Positions 36,390-46,906 of a stretch of 64,000 nucleotides of DNA are shown here, in pieces. Every line of letters starts with the position of its first letter. Positions within the stretch are counted from its first letter, which is position 1. Source of the stretch: Nomia melanderi (lineage: Eukaryota; Arthropoda; Insecta; Hymenoptera; Halictidae); the NCBI RefSeq assembly GCF_051020985.1, contig NC_134999.1:39121660-39185659 (forward strand), given 5' to 3'. Below the pieces are notes generated by a model. The model was not told the DNA's origin. It saw only the letters and a list, made by a program, of their open reading frames with translations, and did not search any database. Position numbers and translations under genes: made by a program.

Positions 36390-37570
36390 CGCGGTTTTTC
36401 GTAGGCGAGCGCCGAAAGACGAAAGAACGGGGGCAACGCGTAGGCCAGATAGACCAACGTACAGAACAGGCCGAAGAAGCGCGAGAACGGTCGAAGAAGA
36501 AAGCGAGCAAGAGAACTGCAGTGTGGAACAGCGAGAGAAAGCAACAGCACGGAGGGGGAGAGAACGAAGAGGGAGCAAGAGAAGAGAGTAATTAACAGGA
36601 ATAAATAGAAAAGGGGACGGAGGCTGTTGGAGAGATGAAGATCGAGATGAAGATCAAGAGAAAGTAAGAGAGAAGACGGAACAGAAATGGAGAGAGAGCG
36701 AGTGGGGCGGAAGCTCGGGCAGAGGATCAAGAAAAGACGAAGCAGGAGGCAGAGGAGAGGCGGCGAAGTAGCTGGCCAGAAATAACTAATAAGACATTCA
36801 CTCTGAGACGGGCGGCCAGCCGGCCCGGACGAACGCGGTGCGTCTCGTAATCTCGTAATCGGAACCTCTCATCACACATCTTCGTTTACGATCACACCAC
36901 ACCAACCGTTCGTATCGATGCATCAAACGGGTGAAGCAAAAGAAAAAGCCGAGATAATATAGTCTCCCCTCGCCGGGAGCCGACGGGCCGGAGAAATCGT
37001 TAGGACCGACGACGCGACGTGCGCGAAACGTGAAACGTGAAACGTGAAACGTGAAACGTGAAACCTAAACTTCGCGGAACACGCGCGTTCGTTAAACCAT
37101 AAACCACACTGTAAAACACGCGTACGCGGCGTCGCGGAGGCGCGAAGTGCGGTGCAATACGAATAATCCCCGTGCGAGATCGTCGCCGTCGTAATCTCTT
37201 GGTGTCCCAGTTCTTCTGAAGTGCCTAATTCCGTACGCCGCTTCTCCGGACTTGCATTCGAAAAAGAAACCGAACGGATACGAACGATCCGAGAAACCCT
37301 GGAAACTGACCAGCGAGAGAGAGAGAGGGGGCAAGGGGAAAGATTCCTATCACGTAATCTATCAGTGCAAGTGATCCATCGGTCGTGAACGTATCGCCTT
37401 ACGGGCGCTCGTTCCGCCCCCCATCGGCGTGGAAACGTACCCTAGAACCGCGAGAAACCGAGAAAGAGGCGGCGAAACTATCGAAATCCAAGACCGAGAG
37501 GGACGGACGACGGACAGAGGGACAGGGAAAGAGGGAGACAGAGAGGGAGAATGGTGATCTCTCTTTTCGC
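36390..37570. other. purine-rich (GA) tracts on the plus strand
   Basis: GA-rich runs occupy about 36400-36770 and 37310-37560, including a GAGAGAGAGAG run near 37315. ORFs here read as Glu/Arg/Lys chains and are not credible proteins. Confidence 0.7.
37025..37064. repeat. heptamer repeat (GAAACGT)n
   Basis: Five perfect copies plus a partial one. Confidence 0.93.
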
Positions 37571-37606
37571 CGTCGCCATCGCCGGTCTAATTTTAAGTGT
37601 TAGATA

Positions 37607-37633
37607 ATGCACACCGGTGCGCACCGGTGCGCT
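37607..37633. repeat. duplicated palindrome CACCGGTGCG
   Basis: Two adjacent copies, each containing the palindrome CACCGGTG. It sits close to the point where the plus strand changes from purine-rich to pyrimidine-rich. Confidence 0.8.
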
Positions 37634-37799
37634 CCGTTACTAAAACGGTACAACGGCGCACTCGCGATGCACACGCTAGCTGGCCCAGCAGCTCGCGCAA
37701 GCTCGCTCGCGGGAGGAGTCTGACGCCGACGGTGCAAACTCGCACCGATCGTTCGACCGACTGCAGCTCGTTCCGATTTCTTCCGGAAATCCCGTTGCG

Positions 37800-39023
37800 C
37801 TGCCGTCTCGAGCCTCTCTCCTCGACGATCCTCCGATGTTCTTAGTATTTCAATTATCCGCGTTTATTATTTACCGTTGCATCTCCTCCGAGCTGCTCTA
37901 TAGAGCCCACTCCGTTCTTCTTGTTTCCCTCTTGCTTCCCTCTTGCTTCCGAACGCGTACGTGTCCCACGGTTCAAGAGACTCTTTGCCCGGATAATCCA
38001 CGCGGTCCCATTCTCGTTCGAAGTTTGAAATAGACTCCGTGCCCCGAGAGACCGGCTCGGAATCACCGAGGAGTGACTCGCTTCGAGAGTTTTTACCGCG
38101 GTTCCCGGACACCGAAGAGCACCGGTCCTTCCATCGCGCCTTAGATTTTCCGGCCCCTTTTGCTCCGCGTCTGTCTCTCGGCGACGTCTGATCCTTCATC
38201 TCGTCCGACCGAGTCCCTTCCATCCGTTCCCTCCTCCTCCCACTGTCGGCGAGTTTATTCCCGATCGACGGGTTCTCGGGATACGTTTCTCGCTGGTTTC
38301 TCGGTTTGCCGTGGCTCTCCTCGGCTGCTAACAAACGTCACTCGATCGACCGGAATACTGCCGGCGCGAGCTTCTTCTTCGATACGGTCCTGGCGTTTTA
38401 ATTGCGATTCATCTTCGCTCGCGCCCTCCTTTCGGACGCACAATGGGGCGCCTCGTTTTCCGTTCTCCCTCTTGTCTCGCCTCTACGGCTTCTCTTTTAG
38501 CTTTTCTTTCCGGCGGTGCGCTTCCTTCTTCCACGGTCCCGCTCTGCTCCGTGACGCTCGCCCTCTCTCAATTCGCCTCTTCCTTCCCCTTTGTCTTTAA
38601 TTTTCCCTTCGTTTCTCTATAACTCTATTCTTCTCCATTCTACCGAGATCCATACTTTCGGGTTTTCACAGCGCATCTCTGCCTCCCAGATTTCAGCTCT
38701 AGCTCTCCGTTCCTCAGGCTGGCTGTTCGAGCGCCTCTCTTCCTCCCATCCTCTGGGCATTTCTATTTCTCCGATTTCTCTCTCCTTCTCCGTTTCCCCA
38801 GGGTTTCCTCCCCCCTCTCTTTCTCCTCCTCGCCGCTCTCCGGTTCGGTCAACAACTGTCTCCCGTTTCCCGTCTATTTCTCCCCGGCGCCTCCACTCCG
38901 CGATCCCTCGCGCCGCCCGGTCCTCCCCGATCCCGCTATCACCGTCTGTCTCTCTCCGTGCTCTAATATGGCCGGCCGGTGTCCAATTACCCCGCCTCGC
39001 TCTCTCGCTACAGTTTTTCCACG

Positions 39024-39074
<51 letters not shown>

Positions 39075-39200
39075 GTCCGAGCGCGACGCGTCGCCCCACG
39101 CGCGGCCCAGGTTTTCTGCTTTTTCATCCTCGACGCCTCTCCCCTCCTCTTTCTTCTTCCCCTTTCTCCGTCTCGCAGTTTCCTCGGCCACGCTGTCGTC
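37800..39200. other. pyrimidine-rich (CT) tracts on the plus strand
   Basis: The stretch is long and CT-biased, carrying Ser/Leu/Pro-rich chance ORFs of up to 230 codons. It mirrors the GA tracts to its left. Confidence 0.7.
39025..39066. repeat. (CT)n microsatellite
   Basis: About 20 uninterrupted CT dinucleotides. Confidence 0.97.
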
Positions 39201-39496
39201 GAACGTGTTCCGGATCTGAGCTTTTTCCGAACGTTCCTCGCCGAAGATTCCGCGAGGTGGAATCGATCCGGCACGCGATTTAAATTGGGAAACCGTGCCG
39301 ATGCCCGCCAGCGCTGCCGCTCGGCGGAAAAACGATTAAAAATATACAGGGCGACCCAGTGATCGCGCACGCCTCGGCTAGGAGCGGGATTTTTGGCGAG
39401 AATGCCGGAAGTGGGGAGAGATTGTTCGATGGCTTTGTTTTTCGAACAAGTTGACTCGCCCAATTTCTATGGTGTTCAGTGATCATTGTTGGCTAG

Positions 39497-40237
39497 TTAC
39501 GGTGGATAATAATTTATCACGGACTCGTTGATTCTTAAAATAGTTTTTCTCGAACTAAAATAATATCGTTCTCCAGTGGATAAGGAATAAAACGGAGGCA
39601 GTAACCCTTTAGCGCGGATTAGAATTTTTCTGGTGAGGTTATAATGCCTGGAACGACCTGTATACGTTTCGAGGATAGGAGGGGGAAGGAATCGACAGGG
39701 TTTAGTGGCGATTAAGGCGCGAGCCAGCCAGAAAACTGGGGAATGGAGATTCCTTTGCCGCGCGGCGATTCTTCTCGCTCTTTCCCCGTGGAAATTGATG
39801 ATTCGAGGATTACTGCTAATCCTTCGGGCAAAGTGATTCGAGCAGCGCCTTGCTGCAAACTTCCAACCGGCGAAAGTTACCCCGAGCTTTTTTAGAGACG
39901 ACCTGTTCTCGGTTAATTCTCGCGACTGAATTCTTCGGAAAATGTTACCGTGGCGAGGTGTTTCAGCGTAACGCCGCTGTGCAGAATCCTTTTTATGAAA
40001 ATACATGTAATAGTCCACCTTATAAAAACATGGGATTTTCAAGTCGATTAACCAAGTTAACTGAGGCTGTTGGCGAGCTCTGGAGCAAGTAGAATTTACT
40101 GCTAATAAGCAGACGTGGTAACTTGACTTTTTAGTCGCGTCATTAATTAATCTCGTTGGAAAGAAAACACGGCCTGTTGGAAGAAATATTTGAAAATCTT
40201 TGACAGAGATAAATAATATTTGTGCAGAAGCCTCCAC
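39497..40237 (-). CDS. longest ORF in the window, 246 codons, probably chance
   Basis: The frame is open for 741 bases, starting at a non-ATG codon. The composition is rich in Arg, Ser and Leu, as in other antisense ORFs of this CpG-rich DNA. No motif or splice context supports it. It is listed only because of its length. Confidence 0.12.
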   Translation of the reverse strand: MEASAQILFISVKDFQIFLPTGRVFFPTRLINDATKKSSYHVCLLAVNSTCSRARQQPQLTWLIDLKIPCFYKVDYYMYFHKKDSAQRRYAETPRHGNIFRRIQSRELTENRSSLKKLGVTFAGWKFAARRCSNHFARRISSNPRIINFHGERARRIAARQRNLHSPVFWLARALIATKPCRFLPPPILETYTGRSRHYNLTRKILIRAKGLLPPFYSLSTGERYYFSSRKTILRINESVINYYPP

Positions 40238-40751
40238 GGTTAATACAGTATCATGGACAACATGACAGAGGATTCCGCTACGGTTACTATCCTGAAACAG
40301 CCTGTATAAATCTACGATTTAGCAGCCGAATTACGTACAAAGTTTCCTTCCCTAATGGTTATTCATGCGGGAAAAAAGCCGGTTGAATCTGCTCGCGTCT
40401 GGAGCCGTGTCTGGCCATGCACCGTCGCAATCCCCTTGGAGATTTACCCGAACGGCCGAACTTGGAATAATTATTTTTCATCGTACCCGTCGAAATCTCA
40501 CGAAGCACCCGGGGATCCTTGCACTGGTCGATCCAGTTTCTCGCGTCGCGTGTGCGGAAATCCGGGAAACGAAATGGAGCGTCGCATCCGCGAATACTTA
40601 AAAGTCAACGGAATCGCATCGTTAATATCGATGAAACACGAAACGGGCACGGTTTCCCGATTTCTCCGCGCGTCGAGACCTTAGTCACGTGATCATCGTC
40701 GTTCCGCGTGCACGCAGCGACCGGTTTAACGGTGGTGATTTTCATTTCCAG

Positions 40752-40857
40752 CTGTCACAGCGCCGGATATTGGTGAACGAAAAGTGCAACTACTTGGGGC
40801 CCCCATAGAGAGGGCCCCCCACCGGAAGAGACCGCCGCAAGGCGGTCAAACTATCAG
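40752..40857 (+). CDS. candidate internal coding exon with two hairpins
   Basis: This 106-base segment lies between the acceptor TTTCATTTCCAG and the near-perfect donor CAG/GTAAGA. One frame is open throughout (phase 2 in, phase 2 out) and reads VTAPDIGERKVQLLGAPIE, then RAPHRKRPPQGGQTI, a basic Pro-rich stretch. A second frame ends early in TAG. The exon contains two strong inverted repeats, GGGGCCC/GGGCCCC at about 40796-40819 and GACCGCC-GCAA-GGCGGTC at 40830-40847, just before the donor. It is either a coding exon of an unidentified plus-strand gene or an exon of a structured non-coding RNA. Confidence 0.5.
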
Positions 40858-41863
40858 GTAAGAGCCACTATTCCTATCTTTCTCTTGGTCCGACTCCGAT
40901 CGATGTTTCTCTCGCGCAGCGCCGAGATCGCCGGGATAATTGTGAATTAAAAATTCGATGATGGGGGATTCGGGCTGGCAAAATATTTGCTCGGACGAAA
41001 TGGAATTTTAACGAACCGATAATAAAGAAACGATGAATTTTAAAGACGCGATAAAACCTCGTCGATTTCAGAAAGGAACCTCGTTTCGCGCTATCCACCA
41101 TTTCTTTCTGCATTTGTTGCCTTTCGCATCGCCGCTTTTTCGTTCCATTTCCTTTATTTTCGCAGATGAAGTTCCGTTTCCAGGATATATAAAGCTCTCT
41201 TGAAACATCGTTGCAATCCCTCGAAAATATTTCCAAAATTGCATCGCGTGTCCATGGACACGTAGATTTAGACGATCGGTTCGCCGATATCGCTCGCTAG
41301 GCTCGTAGAGGAACCTGAACGCACGATTCGAAGGATTACGGATAGTGGAATGCGGAATAACGTCGAAAAAGCTGACCGGCTTTCCCGGAAGAAGAAAAAC
41401 ATTCTCCGGAGAGCCTGGAAATACCGCTCTCGCCTCGAAAAAGTGAATTCGGAACGCACCGCTTTTCGACGGAATTTCATTATTAATTTCCCGGATGAGG
41501 GAAACGGAGAAACCAAGGGAAACAAATATTCGGACAACTACTTATTCTTCCGAGCCAATTGATAATTTCCCACCGACCGTCAGGTTGGTTGTCATGCTCG
41601 ATTTTCCCTACTCGGAAGATTCTTAAGAGCCCGACGATCGACTGATCGAGTGCTCGAAATTTACGGTGAGAATATCGCTCTCGCTTGTTCGCGGTTTACT
41701 CGAGAGCGTCGATTGAAACGGGCCAAACGAGACAGCCACTCGACGATTCGCCGCTTACGGAGCCGCTCTCTCTTTCTCCTTTCCCCTCTTTTTAAACGGA
41801 GGAGAAAAGAAGCCCTCGTACACACGAGGAAACGGAGAATTCGTTTGATTTACCTATACAACA

Positions 41864-41881
41864 CAGAGGCCGGGGGCCTCT
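41864..41881. repeat. GC hairpin AGAGGCC/GGCCTCT
   Basis: A perfect 7-bp stem with a GGG loop, in otherwise featureless sequence. Confidence 0.8.
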
Positions 41882-42005
41882 CTTATTTACCGCGGCGCGG
41901 ACGGCACGAACAGCTAATTAATTTTCTCTGCCGCTTTAAGCAACTTCTTTCCCCCGTCCGGCTGTTGCTCGCTAAAACGAAATAACTCTAATTGCTTCTT
42001 TTCAG

Positions 42006-42134
42006 CGGCGAGCTATTCAAATCCCGCCGGGTGAAACTGTAATTTACAGCGAATCGCCGTTCGTTCTTGGCGCAACTTTCTCGACGCAGACCCGGAAATC
42101 GTTTTACCCGACGAATCTGGGGACGATCGATTAA
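42006..42134 (+). CDS. candidate terminal exon downstream of the 40.75-kb exon
   Basis: A strong acceptor (AATTGCTTCTTTTCAG) is followed by two short readings. Joined to the 40752-40857 exon, phase 2 gives SGELFKSRRVKL and a stop at 42040. Read in phase 0, it gives 42 residues (RRAIQIPPGETVIYSESP and onward) and a stop at 42132. No AATAAA is seen close by. The first reading is the only one that matches the upstream exon's phase. Confidence 0.28.
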   Translation, partial: RRAIQIPPGETVIYSESPFVLGATFSTQTRKSFYPTNLGTID

Positions 42135-45100
42135 CCGAGGTTCCTTGATACTTGAAATTCAATCAACGGTCGAACCCGAAGAATCCATATCGCGAAAATG
42201 CGAGAAACCAGGCCATCGAACAGAGTTCACGGAAATGAACAGAAAGGTTTACTCGTTACACTCGATGGATCCGCTCGAGAGACGGAGAAACGAGCATCGC
42301 GCGGCTAATAAGCGACGAAATAGGGGGACACGGTAGACGAGGAAATTTTCTGACGGTCCGTTCGCCGTGCTCGTAGAGGTTCGAAAGAGAAAGAGAGAAA
42401 CCAAGGGACGAACGGTCGGCCAATTCCAGAGCCGGCATTAACGAGCGCGGCTTGACAAAAAGCTCTCGCCTAAAAATTCGAGCTTCGAACCGGCGTGTCC
42501 GCAAATTAGCCCGTTTAAACCGAGGCGTTTCATCCCCCTAATTAGTGTGCCCCGCTACTGCCGGTGCCGTACCGGTCTCGGGGACGCGTCCGTCCTCATA
42601 CTTCCGGTCCCAGTGAATTCTCAGTTAGCTCTCGCGCGTCCCAAGGGTTTCGACGTTTTTCCTCCTCTCCGTGCCGCCTTTTTCTACCTATTGCCGGCTT
42701 TTTTCCGAAGGGACGTCGGTCCTCGCGAGAGGCGAGGCGTCGGGCCCAGTGAAAAAGGTAACTGTCACCGTTCCTCGTCGTTTGTTCCATCGGGTTTTAT
42801 ATACGTCGTTAATGCATCCGTCGCTGGAACTCGGAGTCCAGATAACGCGGACGTGCAGTATAAATTCACGACTGGCCAAAGACAAACGTGATTCCACCCC
42901 CGGACGCGGAATCTGCAATTCGGATTTAAACAATGACGTACATACGTTATCCGAAACGCCGGGACCGAGAGCACCAGTTTATATCGGAGCCCATTCGTCC
43001 TCCAATAAGAATAAATTCTGATCTGATAACCGACGCGCGGGGCTTCGCGGATTATCCGGGGCCCGTTCTCCTCCCGGGAAAACGAATACGTCATACGTTT
43101 CAATTATTCGAATGATTCGAAATCATATTTCACTGGGCCGGGAAAGCCTGCCGGCCATTTCGAGAGTTCTACGTGGCTCTGCTGTCGGTATTCCGCGTAT
43201 CTTTCCACCTTTTCTACTTTTTAGAACACGGCGTACGTTACAATTAAACTGTGGCCACTCGAGAAAACTTTGGCGTATTAATTTATCGTCGCGTTGCGAT
43301 CGGATCAAAATTTCGTTCGTTGTAACGTCCGTCGTAATCGTTCGTCGCGGTTCACGTGTACCGTCGGTCGTTTAAACTTTCGAGTTCGTTGCCGTGGCTG
43401 TCGATCGGTAAGAGTACAGCTGGAACGTAATCTTCGCTACGGTTCCGAATGCATTTTCGCGTAATTTTTCATCACTTTCGCGAGCTGCAATCGGCTCGGA
43501 ACGCAGCCAGCCGGTGTACGTGCTGAACGAGAAACGCTCGGCGAAATAACTGCGCCCTCGAGACACCCGGGCGCAACCTCTCGTAGAAACGCGCAACGTT
43601 CGGAATGTGCGGGACCTCCGGTGATACCTCGCCGTGATCCCGTCGGGGATTAATGAATCGCGCAATTAAATCTCGAGCCCCGTTAATGCCGACGGAACAA
43701 TTCTCGCCACAATTACCGTTGATCCCTTCTGATCCGGCAACTAGTTTGAACGAAAAAATTGCAATAGAATCGTACTAATCTACCGCAAACTGTACAATTC
43801 CAGCAATTTTATAAATCCGCTGATATCCGGTGTCTTCGATAAACCGTGGAACGATTCCACAAGTTTCTTGTATACCGCGGACAGTGGAACGTGGTCGACT
43901 GGGACATTAAGACGCGTCTGCTCGAAATCTTTGGTCAATCCCCAAAGCGAAGAGAAGAAAAACGCGCAACGACAACCGACGGCCGATCGAGCAAAATCAG
44001 ATTGATCCGCGACATGGCCGGGGCAAAGTGACGGGGAGAAAAATGGATTTCTTGTATTCGGCTACCCGATGGACACGTGACGCGCTCCTGCAAATGGAGA
44101 TCCATTTGTCATCGCGGAGAACACACGTCCACGCCGATGAACCCTTGGTCTCGCGAGGCGCAATTTTACCTAATCCGTACAATTTTTACAATTATAACGC
44201 GTTCTTAAAGTTCTTCCGTGCAAAGGAAAGATCAACTCGACTACGCGACAGTTCTAGCGTTAGTAATTATGAGTGGCCAAAGCGGCAGCGTCCCAAACAG
44301 AAAAATCAATTCGGTGTTTCGGATCGGTTTTTATGGAGACACAGTTGCTCTTTCGAGAAAGTCGGGAGCCATCGATCTCTTCCGACCCCTTTGGCAATTT
44401 GCGAGAATTCCAGCCGATCGTGAGAGCTCTCGGACGATGGAAAAACCAACGTCGGAAAAAGGACACGGCTGTCGCCGTCATAAATCTCTGCGGAATTGAA
44501 TCGTCGATGTACCGATCAGAAGTTCGGCGCGGCCGCGCGCGCCTCGAACAGAAGTCTAACACAGTGGGCGGGGCACTGACTTTCAAATACGTTCGTTTCC
44601 CGGCCCTTTGCGATGGAAAACCGTTTACTTATGGACAAGGGACAGGGCCACGGGAATCGCGAGAGCCCTTCCTTTTATTAGCTTCTTCAGAGCGCTGGCC
44701 ATCAGAAAACTAAATTACCGATTATTAAGAGGAGAAGACATAGAGAAGAATCAACTTTCGAGCATCTCTTAATTTTAAAGTAAAACGGACGATGGAACGA
44801 AGGATTAAGTTAGTTTTCATGTAAGAAACCGAGATGTTTCGCAATGAAAACTAACAGCAGCACCGGAGAATGAAGAAGCTTCTTCGAGAAAGAAGCCGCT
44901 TGTTCGTTTCACCGCGAAAAACAACAGGGTTTATGGAATAAAATAACAAAGGAAGGAAAACAAAGATGAAGGGAGGTTAGGGGAGGAGCGAAGGATAAAG
45001 AAGTGGAAGAAACTGAAACAGACGGGCCAGAAAGGTTCGATACTGCAGAGAGAGAACGTTTCGAACAGTCTTTCGAGTTGTTATCGCGAGAATATTTTTC

Positions 45101-46869
45101 GCGGCGGCAGCCTCGTTTCGAATTTTCCCAGTCCGAACGAGCCTTTCACGCTTCCCATCGGCGTAACTGAAATCGTTACAGTCCGTTCGCACGGTTTAGC
45201 TCGACTTCGCGCGGCTTTACATCGTACTTGATCGTCCCCAGGCCTCGTTTGCGCCGCTTTGTCGTTAAATCGGTCAACGGTAAATGTCAACAAACGCATT
45301 TAATTACCCACGCTGCCTCCCATCGTCTGACAAAATTGTCCACTCGAAACGTCACTGTTCAACTACGGCGACTCGACCTTTTCTAATCCGGTGCGCTTCT
45401 TCTGAAACAACCATGCCTTCGCCGAGCAACAAAAAAGCACTCTATGCGGATTAATTATTTCAGTCCGGGCCACTGAACGCAAAGAATCCTCTGATTACAC
45501 CGTTCAGCTCTCTCGATTGTTGCAATATTTAAAGTCGCTGCTGGTAAACACGAACGATTCGATCGCAATTTTGAAAAGCGTGGAACCTCACCGTGGCAGC
45601 TGACGTTTCATAAATGAACTTTCGAAATGCGCACGGAATTCGAGCCGAATACCGCGGTTCAACGAGATGACGCGTCGAATTTTTAAGTCGCCGGGTCGGT
45701 CTTCCGCGGAAATTGTCACCGACTATCCGCGGCAAATGGATTCCGCAGCCGCGCGCGGCGTATCTGCCAATCACACGGGCAAAGTATACAAAACCGTTCG
45801 CATAAATCCCATTAGCGGACCGGCGGAATGCAAATGGTCGGTGGCGTTCGTAAATTCACCGATTATCCGCTATTACAATTCGCTCGTTCTGGGGATTCGA
45901 TCTCGCGGACAAGCGACACGACCGCGTCAATAACGAATTGCCCGGGGCTAAGTTCGCGTTGCTCGGCCGCGGCCGCCGACGATACGAGCAACGACGCCGG
46001 GAACGATCGTTAACAGGACCGCCGGCCAGTCCGCGCGGATATTCCACGATCTATGGGCCACCGCGCCTTTATCGATCGATCCTATCCAAACATTCGGCCC
46101 GATTCGGACCGCTGTCTAGAAGTAAATTAGCCCCGGCGGGCCATCGATCTGTCCGAGCCGCGTGCGAAAGGTGTCGGGATCGAAGAATCGGAAACCGAAA
46201 GAGACACCGTCGGAAAAATTACCGGCGAGTGGACGAGGGGGTCAAAGTTCACCGAGATTTATCGCGCGTCCTTTTCTCCGCGGCCCCTCCCCCTCGAGGG
46301 AGTTTTCAACGTTCTTTCACCCCTTATGCAAATCCCCGGCGGCGTATTCCAGGACGCCGGCCCCGCGACGCGTTTCACTCATTCTATTGTTCTCTTGATA
46401 CCCTGACGCGACTCCAATTAATACGGGGGTCAATTGGCCAATTGGGACGAGACGCGTTAATCGTCTGGCCGCCGGATTAACGCGTGAGCTCACGACCTCC
46501 GAACGAAGGGCGCAGAAATCTGTGTGACCCGTTGATCGGAGCGAGAAAGGTTAAAGGTTGCGATTCGAAAGCTCAAGATCGAAGCATTAATCGTTCTCCC
46601 ATTCGTATTTTCTAACTGCAACCCTCGGGAACGTGTCTATCCAGCAAACGTGAAATTTCCCTGAAACTTACCGTTCTCCCTCCAATTCCTTTCAATCCCA
46701 AAATAGAATCTGACAATCAATTCCAAGGCACATACCGGGCGAATCCCGGTCCCCGACATTCAAAATTTCGTAGACGTCCCCGAACCGGTGAGACGATAAA
46801 TCCAGATTCTTCCAGTCGCGCGGAGGCAAGAATCGCGACGTTAAACGTGACGCAGTGCGCGCGTACGTC

Positions 46870-46906
46870 GCGGCGCGGAGCGCGGAACGCGGAACGCGGA
46901 ACGCGG
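46870..46906. repeat. (CGCGGAA)n heptamer repeat
   Basis: Four to five copies, the first degenerate. Confidence 0.9.

Noticed and set aside
36011..36595. 194-codon plus-strand ORF ending in Glu/Arg/Lys runs
   Set aside because: The second half is a purine-rich tract; the antisense strand is also open, which is typical of biased sequence.
38591..39283. 230-codon plus-strand ORF
   Set aside because: It is made of CT-rich DNA and a CT microsatellite; the Ser/Leu/Pro chain is low complexity with no splice or start support.
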